This document shows positions 36,801 to 43,785 of a stretch of 64,000 bases of DNA, one piece after another. Source of the DNA: Syntrophobacterales bacterium (lineage in GTDB: Bacteria > Desulfobacterota > Desulfobaccia > Desulfobaccales > 0-14-0-80-60-11). The stretch is taken from the NCBI GenBank assembly GCA_023512475.1, contig JAILZL010000001.1:161943-225942 (forward strand), given 5' to 3'. The position numbers and the translations under genes were made by a program. The notes under the pieces were generated by a model. The model saw only the letters and a list, made by a program, of their open reading frames with translations, was not told the origin of the DNA and did not search any database. Each line of letters begins with the position of its first letter. Position 1 is the stretch's first letter.

Positions 36801-37125
36801 CGGTCAGGAGGCGGTGTCCAAGGTCATGGCCGATCCCCAGGCCTTTGATCTCATCTTCATGGACATGCAGATGCCGGTGATGGACGGGCTGGCCGCCACC
36901 CGGGAGCTCCGGCGCCAGGGCGTGGCCACCCCTATCATCGCCATGACCGCCAACGCCATGCGGGAGGACCGGGACCGCTGCCTCCGGGCCGGCATGAATG
37001 ACTACATCGCCAAGCCGGTGAAAAGGGAGGCGGTCTTTGAAATGATCCGCAAATGGGTGGTCCAGGGCGGCGGGCAGCCCCCCCGCCGGACCCCGCCCCC
37101 TGGGAGGGGGAGTCGGACGAAGTGA
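33823..37125 (+). CDS. CHASE-PAS hybrid sensor histidine kinase with two receiver domains
   Basis: 1100 residues, inner-membrane sensor. One membrane segment near residues 20-42, a periplasmic CHASE domain to about 320, a second membrane segment near 327-355, coiled coil, a PAS domain (about 410-520, with a Cys-rich stretch CPAEAGRCPLL), HisKA with His579 in MSHEIRTP, and HATPase (NLLSNAEKFTP, DTGVGIP, GGTGLGLAICRQLA). Two receivers follow, with phospho-acceptors Asp868 (ILDIQMP) and Asp1014 (FMDMQMP). The nearby free HPt protein is the likely partner for a phosphorelay. First gene of the signalling cluster, on the opposite strand from tRNA-Asn. Confidence 0.93.
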   Translation: MMDFSRKHRALPATPPPRSGILWAAGLLGLCLSVGAALAVWVWEEDSRRLRFLHEARDAVSRLGGTIQQTHTALTSLASFLAISQEPGREHFRRFTEPFLSYLQPTYNPGLRALGWVPRLPAAARPDFEEARRREGLADFQLKEKDASGNLVPAAPREEYFPLHFVEPLPGREVLLGFDLGSEPARRQALIWARDRGDPAATRPLLLAQEQEGYKGILIFWPVFQGDRPPTGVEERRRALTGFALGVFRVADLIGHTFPERERNLCLHLFDDLAPPGERFLVSYSLQTAAPLQVPPDMDPAASWPPAWTYTAVVDVGSRLWRVVVVPATRPWWLLTLWLPLLVGLGGAVTTGLLVAFLHKRHQNLASLAALNQSLEMRVERRTAELRAANASLEREIREHRRARRALEESEERTRLILDHLQAGILIVEAASRRVVEANPSALRLLGCTREELLGTVCHQRLCPAEAGRCPLLDQGRAVYNAERELIRRDGTRLPILKTVVPITLGGRLHLLESFVDISAQKQAEAELRAAREAAEELNRQLAEVNRQLEEAIGQANLLATQAAVANVAKSEFLARMSHEIRTPMNSIIGFTELLGDTPLSEEQAGFVRNVKQSAEALLALNNDILDFSKIEAGHLSLEEVDFDPELLAYEVCDLISPRLKDKPVELLCRIGDEVPGFVRGDPARFRQVLLNLLSNAEKFTPAGEIELSLEVAETRADELLLLVKVRDTGVGIPEEKQEQIFDAFQQADGSITRQFGGTGLGLAICRQLARLMGGEVQVTSRVGQGSTFFFTAWVRKSDKAASGRPIPQGLAGKRVLILDDNETHLDILGRLLGQLGLRVTALSRGEEVLPTLQAAPPEDPFHLAILDIQMPGMDGYSAAQSIRAREADGGRLPLLAYSSSTDQRRSRFLEAGFDGFLVKPVKRPELVAMLSRLLGADNPVADKSPTFITQQTLWEDLKHGTRILLVEDNPVNQKLALLMLTKGGYQVELAENGQEAVSKVMADPQAFDLIFMDMQMPVMDGLAATRELRRQGVATPIIAMTANAMREDRDRCLRAGMNDYIAKPVKREAVFEMIRKWVVQGGGQPPRRTPPPGRGSRTK

Positions 37126-37602
37126 GTTTTTAGCCGTCCCCGCCACCCGGCAGACAAAGGTCCCCGGGAGGGGACAGGCCCAGGATCGTGGCTTCCTGGG
37201 GGAGGCAGGCCCAGGGTGGAGGTATCTTTAAAAGGGGGCGGGGCGGACCGGTCATGCCTCCCAGGGAGAGGGAAACAGACTCAGGATGGGCTTCTTCGGA
37301 GGGGGAGCAGGGTCAGAGGGAGGTTTCTTCAGGGGGGAACAGCCCAAAAGGGAGCGGCACCAGGGGGGAGCAGGCCCGGAATGGTGGCTTCTACGGAGGA
37401 GGGACAGGCCCTGGATGGAGGTTGCCTCGGAGGAGGCAGGCCCCTTTTATATATATGGGCTGGCATGGACAAAGAGTGAGTCCTGCCGCGCCGGGATCAC
37501 CCTCCTGGGAGACGCCGGCGCCGGCAGAGGGCCGGGGGAACCCGCTGCGGCTTTCCCCACACCGAAGGGGAAGAAACTCTGCACCTCCGGCGGGCGGCAG
37601 AT
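37126..37602. other. Intergenic region made mostly of degenerate repeats
   Basis: About 480 bases between the hybrid kinase and the REC-GGDEF gene. The first 280 bases or so are an imperfect direct-repeat array (described separately at 37166-37446), then an AT-rich patch TTTTATATATATG at about 37444-37456. Open frames across it are Gly/Arg-rich and not convincing as genes. Confidence 0.55.
37166..37446. repeat. Degenerate tandem repeat array, period 31-34 bases
   Basis: Eight to nine imperfect copies. Each has a G-rich head (GGGGGA or GGAGGAGG), a core CAGGCCC(A/T)GGAT and a GG(A/C/T)GG(C/T)TTC tail. Clear copies start near 37166, 37198, 37331, 37362, 37395 and 37429. Copies differ by several bases and all lie on one strand. 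It is not a CRISPR array: copies are contiguous with no constant spacers. Confidence 0.6.
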
Positions 37603-38772
37603 ATGAGGGAGGGGGCCCTTAAAGGAGGGATGGGGACAAGGGTCGCCATGGCCCAGGGGCGGTCTATGGGAGGACATGGTTCAGAGCTGGCGCCGGGTGC
37701 CGTCTTCCTGAAGGAGGGGTCTCCCCCTTCCCCCCTTCCGGGGGAGCCCCCGGCCGCCGCCCCGGAGGTCTGGTCCGTGCTGGTGGTGGACGATCACCCC
37801 GTCACCCGCCGCCTGCTGGAGGTGCAGCTCCAGCGGGAAGGCTACCGCGTCCTGAGCGCCGCCCATGGACGGGAAGCCCTGGAGCGCCTGGGCGAGGATT
37901 TTTGTCCCTTGGTCCTTACCGACTGGATGATGCCGGAGATGGACGGCCTGGAGCTCTGCCGGGCCATCCGGGGACGGGAGTGGGACTCCTATGTCTACCT
38001 CATCCTCCTCACCGCCCGGGATGCCTTGGATGACGTGCTCACGGGCCTGGAGGCCGGGGCCGACGATTACCTGGTGAAACCGGTGCACCCCATGGAACTC
38101 CTGGCCCGCCTGCGCACCGGCCGCCGCATCCTGGATTTGGAGCGCACCCTGAAGGAACGCACCCGGGAGATCGCCCGGCTGGCGGTCACCGACCCCCTCA
38201 CCGGGGTCTATAACCGCCGCTACCTGATGGAGCAGCTGCCCCGGGAGCTCCGGCGGGCCCGGCGCTACCGCCGTCCCCTGGCCCTCATCCTCTGCGATCT
38301 GGACCATTTCAAGGGGGTGAACGACACCCTGGGCCACAAGGTGGGCGATGAAGTCTTGCAGGAATTCACCCGCCGTCTGGGAGGGCAGGTGCGCCAGGGA
38401 GTGGACTGGCTGGCCCGCTACGGGGGCGAGGAATTCGTCTTTGTCCTGCCGGAGACCGACCTGGCCGGCTGCCTGGCCCTGGCCTGGCGCCTCCGGGAGC
38501 TGGTGGCGGCTGCGCCCTTCCCCACCAGCGCCGGCCCGGTGGCGGTGACCGCCAGCTTCGGGGTGGCGGCGCTGCCGGCGACGGATGCGGCTCACCTGGG
38601 CGCCGAGGCCCTGCTGGCCCAGGCCGATGCCTGCCTCTATCAGGCCAAGGCCGCGGGCCGCAACCGGGTGGCCGGCCCCGAGGGCGGCACCGCGGGGAGG
38701 GATGAGGCCGGGAATAACCCTTGGCCCTCCCGGCCGCCGCGCCCCATGGCCGGCAGGCCCCCCAAGGAGTGA
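37603..38772 (+). CDS. REC-GGDEF response regulator (diguanylate cyclase)
   Basis: 389 residues. Residues 55-175 are a receiver domain (VLVVDDHP, phospho-acceptor Asp107 in LTDWMMP, Lys in LVKPVHP). Residues about 195-355 are a GGDEF domain with active-site GGEEF at 274-278, preceded by LILCDLDHF and followed by ASFGVA. It should synthesise cyclic di-GMP when phosphorylated. The inhibitory site is degenerate: the RxxD arginine position is Gln (QGVD) nine residues before GGEEF, so feedback inhibition may be lost. The start is uncertain; other Met codons lie within the first 22 residues. Tail beyond 360 is low-complexity. Confidence 0.88.
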   Translation: MREGALKGGMGTRVAMAQGRSMGGHGSELAPGAVFLKEGSPPSPLPGEPPAAAPEVWSVLVVDDHPVTRRLLEVQLQREGYRVLSAAHGREALERLGEDFCPLVLTDWMMPEMDGLELCRAIRGREWDSYVYLILLTARDALDDVLTGLEAGADDYLVKPVHPMELLARLRTGRRILDLERTLKERTREIARLAVTDPLTGVYNRRYLMEQLPRELRRARRYRRPLALILCDLDHFKGVNDTLGHKVGDEVLQEFTRRLGGQVRQGVDWLARYGGEEFVFVLPETDLAGCLALAWRLRELVAAAPFPTSAGPVAVTASFGVAALPATDAAHLGAEALLAQADACLYQAKAAGRNRVAGPEGGTAGRDEAGNNPWPSRPPRPMAGRPPKE

Positions 38773-38779
38773 TTGTCCC

Positions 38780-39109
38780 ATGACGGAGATTTTCAGGCGA
38801 CACGAGGTGTTGGAGCGCCTGGAGGGCGATGAGGACCTCCTCCGGGAGCTGGTGGACCTCTTCCTCTCCCAGTCCTGGATCCAAATCGGAGAGATGAAGG
38901 CCGCCCTGGCGGCGGGGGATGCCGCCTCCGTCTGGCACCAGGCCCATTCCCTCAAGGGCGCAGCCGCCGGCCTGGGTGCCGGGGCCCTCAGCTTCCAAGC
39001 CGCCCGACTGGAGAAGGCGGGCAAAGAAGGCGACCTGGAGGCCGTCGGCGCCCTGCTCCAGGCGGTGCAGGAGGAACTGAGCCGCTTCCAGCAGGCGGTG
39101 ACCTCATAA
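38780..39109 (+). CDS. Histidine phosphotransfer (HPt) protein
   Basis: 109 residues, single HPt domain. The phospho-histidine is His56 in HQAHSLKGAAAGLGA, with helices before and after matching Hpt modules. Start ATG at 38780 with AAGGAG ten bases upstream, 7 bases after the REC-GGDEF stop. It is expected to shuttle phosphoryl groups between the receiver domains of the neighbouring hybrid kinase and a downstream receiver, such as those of the REC-GGDEF protein. Confidence 0.88.
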   Translation: MTEIFRRHEVLERLEGDEDLLRELVDLFLSQSWIQIGEMKAALAAGDAASVWHQAHSLKGAAAGLGAGALSFQAARLEKAGKEGDLEAVGALLQAVQEELSRFQQAVTS

Positions 39110-39111
39110 GA

Positions 39112-39201
39112 GCCGGCCCCTCAGGAGCAGCGACCGTCGGGGCGATATGACCCTTGATGACCGTGGTAACGCTGGCCCTTCAGGAGCAGGGACCGTCGCG
39201 G
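39112..39201 (+). repeat. Two-copy direct repeat before the REC-PAS kinase
   Basis: Two 31-base copies (39112-39142 and 39171-39201), 59 bases apart, sharing the core GGCCC(C/T)TCAGGAGCAG and GACCGTCG. The second copy is flanked by a perfect hairpin GGGACCG-TCG-CGGTCCC (39189-39205) that ends 19 bases before the ATG at 39224. Confidence 0.5.
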
Positions 39202-39223
39202 TCCCCTGGGCTGACCTGGATAT

Positions 39224-41587
39224 ATGGTGAACCCCGCGACCCCGGTTTCCCCCCGCAAAGTGGTGGTGGTCAATGACGACCCCGTCCAACTGCGCCTGCT
39301 GGCCGCCATCCTGGGCAAGGAGGGGCTGCAGGTGGGCGGCGCGGCGGGCGTTCCCGAGGCCCTGGCTCTCATGGAGCAGGAGGGCCCCCCCGACCTTTTG
39401 GTGACCGACCTCCATATGCCCGGGATCGACGGCTGGCGCTTCTGCCGGCTCCTGCGCTCGGCGGAATACCCCGCCTACCGGCACATCCCCATCCTGGTGG
39501 TCTCCGCCACCTTTGCCGGGGTGGATGCCCGGGAAATCACCCGGGATCTGGGCGCCGATGCCTTCCTCTCCCTGCCCTGCAGCGCCGCCGAGCTGAAGGC
39601 CGTGGTCCACAGCCTCCTTTCCGGCCGGACCCCCACCATCCGGCCCCGGGTCCTCATCGTGGAGGACAGCCCCACCCTGTCCCGCCTCCTGGAACGCACC
39701 TTCCGGGAATCCGGCTATCAGGTCCGCACCGCCCTCACCGGCGCCGAAGCCCGCCATCAGTGGGAAGACTTCTCTCCGGAGCTCATCATCCTGGATTATC
39801 ACCTGCCGGATGTGGCCGGGGATCGGCTGCTTCAGGAATTCGCCACCGGCAAGACCTTCCCGGCCATCATCATGATCACCACCGACACCGATCCCAGCCT
39901 GGCCATGCATTTCCTCCGGATGGGGGCCGACGCCTATCTGCGCAAACCTTTCGATCCCCGCTATCTGGTGGAGCTGAGCTTCAAGGTGCGTCGGGAGCGG
40001 GCCCTCCTGCGGGTGGAGGACATCCTGGAGGCCCGCACCCGGGAACTGCAGGAATCCCAGGCCCGCCTGCGGGAGAGTGAGGAGAGATACCGGCTCCTGG
40101 TGGAAAATATCCCCGGGGTGGTCTTCACCCGCCAGGCCGACGGGGCCCTCGCCTTCTATGACGCCAAAATTGAGGCGCTGACGGGCTACCCCCAGGAGGA
40201 TTTCCACCTCGGCCGCCGGAGCTGGGAGGACCTCATCCTCCCCGAGGACCGGGAGCCGGCCCTCCTCCCGGCACTGCCGGCCGGCCAGCCGCGGGTGCGG
40301 GAATACCGCATCCGCACCCGCTCCGGGGAGGTGCGCTGGATTCAGGAGCGGAGTCAGCTCCTGTCAGAGCCGGAGGGCCAGCCGCTGACCGTCCAGGGCA
40401 TTCTCTTCGACATCACCGAGCGCAAGCGCCAGGAAGAGGAGCGCCTGAAACTGGACAAGCTGGAGGCCCTGGGGATTCTGGCCGGGGGCATTGCCCACGA
40501 CTTTAACAACCTCCTCACCGCCCTGGTGGGCAACGTCACCCTGGTGAGCCTGACGCCCGGGCTCCCGGCGGCGGCCCAGCAGTCCCTGGCGGCGGCCGAG
40601 CAGGCCTGCCTGCGGGCCCAGGGCCTGGCGCAGCAACTCCTCACCTTCGCCAAAGGCGGCACCCCGGTCAAACAGGCCACCGGGGTGGCCCCCCTCCTGA
40701 ACGAAGCCCTCACCCTGGCTCTGGCCGGCTCCAGCTCCCGGGCGCACGTACACCTGGCCCCGGACCTCTGGGCCGCCGACGTGGACCCGGGACAGATCCG
40801 CCAGGCCCTGCAGGACATCCTCATCAACGCCCATCAGGCCATGCCCGGCGGCGGCCTCATCACCATCACTGCAGACAACCTCCGGCTGACGGCGGACGCC
40901 GGTCTGCCCCTGGCCCCCGGCCCCTATGTGCGGGTGGCCATCAGCGACCAGGGACCGGGAATCGACCCGGCCCTGCTCGGCAAAATCTTCGACCCGTACT
41001 TCACCACCAAATCCGGGGGGAGCGGCCTGGGGCTGGCCACCGCCTTCTCCATCCTGCAAAAGCACGGCGGTTACCTGACCGCCTCCTCCACGCCGGGGGA
41101 GGGGGCCACCTTTACTCTCTATCTCCCCGCCGTCCTCACGGCCGCGGCCCACCGTCCCCCCGCACCGGCCGCCCCCACCTCCGGCCCTCCCGGCGGCCGG
41201 CTCCTGCTCTTGGAGGACGACCCCCAGGTGGCGGACGTGGCCCGCCGGATGCTGGAACACCTGGGCTATCAGGTGGAATGCGTGCCGGAGGGCGGGCAGG
41301 CCCTCACAGCCTACCGGCAGGCGCAGACCCGGGGCTCGCCCTTTGACGCCGTCATCCTGGACCTCACCGTGCCCGGCGGCATGGGCGGCAAGGAAGCGGT
41401 GGAGAAGCTCCGGGAGCTCGACCCCCGGGTGGTGGCCATCGTCACCAGCGGTTATGCCGAGGACCCCATCCTCACTCACTATGAGCGCTACGGCTTCCGG
41501 GGGGTCCTGAAAAAACCCTACCGGGTGCAGGAGATGGCCAATCTCCTCCGGCGGGTGCTCCACCGGGATGAGGCGGCGCCGGCCTGA
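39224..41587 (+). CDS. REC-REC-PAS histidine kinase with C-terminal receiver
   Basis: 787 residues, soluble, no membrane segment. Order: receiver 1 (about 10-130, Asp62 in VTDLHMPGID), receiver 2 (about 145-260, Asp191 in ILDYHLP), PAS (about 280-400), HisKA with His425 in GIAHDFNNLLTA, HATPase (ILINAHQAMPGGG, DQGPGIDP, GSGLGLATAFSIL), and receiver 3 (about 655-775, Asp713 in ILDLTVP). Receiver 1 has LPCS where the usual KP motif would be (ADAFLSLPCS), so it may not switch normally. No clear Shine-Dalgarno precedes the ATG. It is the last gene of the signalling cluster. Confidence 0.92.
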   Translation: MVNPATPVSPRKVVVVNDDPVQLRLLAAILGKEGLQVGGAAGVPEALALMEQEGPPDLLVTDLHMPGIDGWRFCRLLRSAEYPAYRHIPILVVSATFAGVDAREITRDLGADAFLSLPCSAAELKAVVHSLLSGRTPTIRPRVLIVEDSPTLSRLLERTFRESGYQVRTALTGAEARHQWEDFSPELIILDYHLPDVAGDRLLQEFATGKTFPAIIMITTDTDPSLAMHFLRMGADAYLRKPFDPRYLVELSFKVRRERALLRVEDILEARTRELQESQARLRESEERYRLLVENIPGVVFTRQADGALAFYDAKIEALTGYPQEDFHLGRRSWEDLILPEDREPALLPALPAGQPRVREYRIRTRSGEVRWIQERSQLLSEPEGQPLTVQGILFDITERKRQEEERLKLDKLEALGILAGGIAHDFNNLLTALVGNVTLVSLTPGLPAAAQQSLAAAEQACLRAQGLAQQLLTFAKGGTPVKQATGVAPLLNEALTLALAGSSSRAHVHLAPDLWAADVDPGQIRQALQDILINAHQAMPGGGLITITADNLRLTADAGLPLAPGPYVRVAISDQGPGIDPALLGKIFDPYFTTKSGGSGLGLATAFSILQKHGGYLTASSTPGEGATFTLYLPAVLTAAAHRPPAPAAPTSGPPGGRLLLLEDDPQVADVARRMLEHLGYQVECVPEGGQALTAYRQAQTRGSPFDAVILDLTVPGGMGGKEAVEKLRELDPRVVAIVTSGYAEDPILTHYERYGFRGVLKKPYRVQEMANLLRRVLHRDEAAPA

Positions 41588-41708
41588 GAGTGAACGAGTG
41601 CACCTGCCTGGCCTCAAGGCGGGAGGGGTGGCCCCGGAAGGGCTTCGACCGCTTCCCCCGGCCGGGCCGCCACCCGCAGGCCACCCAAGTGCCGGAGACG
41701 ATTTTTCC

Positions 41709-41738
41709 TTGACTCCTCCTTCCTCCTCCCCATAGAAT
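41709..41738 (+). promoter_or_regulatory. Promoter upstream of the cobalamin riboswitch
   Basis: -35 TTGACT (41709-41714), 18-base spacer, -10 TAGAAT (41733-41738). Transcription would begin near 41745, right at the start of the riboswitch. Confidence 0.65.
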
Positions 41739-41742
41739 TGCC

Positions 41743-41905
41743 GGTGCTGACAGGTGCCCTTCGGGGCTGAAAAGGGAAGCCGGTGCAAGTCCGGCGCGGT
41801 CCCGCCGCTGTCACCGGGGACGAAACCTGCATAAAGCCACTGCCCGAAAAGGGTGGGAAGGCGCAGGGACTAGGACGATCCGGGAGCCAGAAGACCTGCC
41901 TGTGA
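41743..41905 (+). ncRNA. Cobalamin riboswitch
   Basis: Canonical conserved elements are present in order: GGTGCCC near 41753, AAAAGGGAA, the GCCGGTGCAAGTCCGG stem, GCGGTCCCGCC-CTGTCAC, GAAGGCGC, GGACGATCCGGGAGCC and the B12 box GCCAGAAGACCTGCC near 41886-41900. It would bind adenosyl- or other cobalamin and control the downstream transporter gene by transcription termination. An additional GC hairpin (GGCCGGGG/CCCCGGCC, 41941-41962) follows. Confidence 0.93.
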
Positions 41906-41989
41906 GCCAGGCGCCCCCCACGAGGCAGGGGGAAAGGCGCGGCCGGGGTAATCTCCCCGGCCCCACCAAGGGTCAAGGAAGCTGGGTGC

Positions 41990-42024
41990 AATCCTTGGGT
42001 CCATCCGGGCTCAAGGATTTTTTT
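41990..42024 (+). terminator. Riboswitch expression-platform terminator
   Basis: AATCCTTG (41990-41997) pairs with CAAGGATT (42012-42019), and the stem is followed by a seven-T run. It is placed between the riboswitch and the permease fragment, where a cobalamin-dependent terminator is expected. Confidence 0.8.
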
Positions 42025-42030
42025 GTCCGG

Positions 42031-42330
42031 ATGGATCATGCCATCTCCCAGCTCCTGCTGCTCATGACCTCCTTCATGGTGAGTCTGGTGGTCTGCCACT
42101 CGGGGCTGGTGGGCTTTGTGGGACTGGTGGTGCCCCATGTGCTGCGGCTGGTGGTGGGCGCCGATCACCGCCTGCTGCTCCCCGCCTCCCTGCTGGGGGG
42201 CGCCAGCTTTCTGGTGCTCTGCGACCTCCTCTCCCGGGTGCTGCCGGCCCAGGGGGAGATGCCCGTGGGGGTGGTGACGGCCCTGGTGGGCGCGCCCCTG
42301 TTCATCTTTCTTCTGCTCCGCAGCCGCTGA
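42031..42330 (+). pseudogene. C-terminal fragment of BtuC/FecCD-type permease
   Basis: About 99 residues aligning with the last third of a cobalamin ABC permease: MVSLVVCHSGLVGFVGLVVPHVLRL, then LLGGASFLVLCDLLSRVL and GVVTALVGAPLFIFLLL, which form the last three transmembrane helices. Full BtuC-type proteins are about 330 residues, so the N-terminal two thirds are missing. The reading frame starts at an ATG 7 bases after the T-run of the riboswitch terminator, without a Shine-Dalgarno. No BtuD or BtuF gene follows. Best read as a deletion remnant that retained the complete riboswitch leader. Confidence 0.8.
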
Positions 42331-43329
42331 GGCCCCCGGCAGTCTCAGGCGCCCCTGGGTCAGGGTCAGCGGCCGGGGCGCCAGGGGAATGGCTTTGCCA
42401 CCCCGGCGGTGGAGCCAGCCTGTGACCAGGCCGCTCTTGTCCTCCACCGCCTGGCATTGACGCAGGCCTACACCCAGACATGCTCCCGGTAGGGCTGGGT
42501 CAGGCGTCCGGTTGTTTCCGAGATCACCAGGTGGGGGGACAAAAAGAACAGACGTCAGCCAACGGCTCCTTTTTCGGAAATTTTCTGGATGACCGGCTCC
42601 TGGCCGGGGTGAGCATTTCCTCCTGGACCTCAACCGCCGGGTGGATTTCAGGTTCGTGCGCCAAGCCTGCCGGGATTTTTATCAGGACTGGGGCCAGGAC
42701 GCAAAAGTGTCCTCACTTACGGGGCATCTCAGGTATGCATGCCAGGTTCAAGATAAATCCAGCCGTCATCCTCGGTCTCCAGGGCCAGCTCCAGGAGCAC
42801 CTGGAAAGTCTTCCAGGAATGTGGCTGGCGACGGCGAAGTGTCTTGATCTTGCGGTGGTTCCTGGTCCCGAGATAGAGTGCCCTCAGGTGCGGGCCATCA
42901 TCTCCCCCTTTGATTTCATTGGCCTGGCAAAGCAAAACCCCAGGGGCAATAAACCCCGGGGGTCTGCGCAGGCAAGACAAACCGGACGCCCCCGGCTGCC
43001 AGGTCCGCATGACAGCCGCAGACCGGCCCCGGGCCACCGGTCTGTTCTTCACCCGGTTTGGAGGTATGGGGAGGCATACCCTGAGTGTCCCCGGCTCAGG
43101 GCAGGTGCATGACCGGGCTCCTCTATCGGGGAGGGGCGCCCCCGCCTTGTCTTGGCGACACCAAACAAAATCGGCGGGCAGATTGGATTTTTGTGGAAAG
43201 GCAAAAGGTGGGCATGAAAGACGAAACCCCGTCCGGACCAGGACTGAACGGGGCCAGGTTGGGGACAGATAGGGACATCCCTGCACCAGGGCTGTCTTGC
43301 CCTATCCTCTTGATTAACCTAAATAAATT
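42331..43329. other. About 1 kb without recognisable gene
   Basis: After the permease fragment no gene is recognisable to tRNA-Gln. Open frames on both strands are unsupported. A minus-strand stretch near 42345-42475 (VEDKSGLVTGWLHRRGGKAIPLAP) looks protein-like and may be a remnant, but no family was recognised. The area downstream of tRNA-Gln holds nested hairpins at 43268-43306. Confidence 0.5.
43268..43306 (-). terminator. Nested hairpin downstream of tRNA-Gln
   Basis: Outer arms GATAGGG/CCCTATC (7 bp) enclose CCCTG-CAC-CAGGG (5 bp, 3-base loop). It lies 23 bases past the tRNA 3' end. There is no T-run, so it is a candidate processing or termination structure. Confidence 0.35.
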
Positions 43330-43403
<74 letters not shown>

Positions 43404-43785
43404 GCTACGCTTTCAATATAGGGAAAAATCCTCCCCCTTGTCAAGAGGGGAAAGGCGGCTTTCAGCGCTCCTCCGACCCCCGGGCAGGCAAAGGGAAGGC
43501 CAAAAGGAGGCGCCGGGAGTTCCCCGGCCGGGGGGTTGTTGAATAGGGTCATTCAGGGAAGGGGGCCAAGGGTCACAGAACCAGCCCCCTCCCCCCGGGA
43601 CCCCTGCCCCCACCCCAGAAAGGGGATGTGGTGTTGCCAGACGGGCAAAACCAACCAGCCTCATCCCGCCTAGCTCGGGGGAAAAGAGTTTTTCCACAGC
43701 CTGCGAGGCTCAGGGATGCCCGGCGGGCCGAGGCGCCCGCCCCCGGGGCCCACCCGCCGCTTTCTCCCCCCGAAGTCCGCCCGTC
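43404..43785. other. Intergenic region with tRNA-Gln promoter only
   Basis: About 380 bases between tRNA-Gln and thiC. The only supported element is the promoter at 43415-43444. The rest is G/C-rich with no gene, repeat or T-tract terminator for thiC that I can see. Confidence 0.5.
43415..43444 (-). promoter_or_regulatory. Sigma70-type promoter of tRNA-Gln
   Basis: Perfect -35 TTGACA (43439-43444), 18-base spacer, -10 TATATT (43415-43420), ending 11 bases before the mature tRNA. Confidence 0.8.

Noticed and set aside
37166..37446. CRISPR array
   Set aside because: Copies are contiguous and imperfect, with no constant spacer, and no cas gene is near.
42480..43286. Overlapping frames on both strands after the permease fragment
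   Set aside because: No domain, no start signals and incompatible with each other.
43413..43697. Minus-strand frame between tRNA-Gln and thiC
   Set aside because: It overlaps the tRNA-Gln promoter, is Pro/Gly-rich, and has no ribosome binding site or family resemblance.
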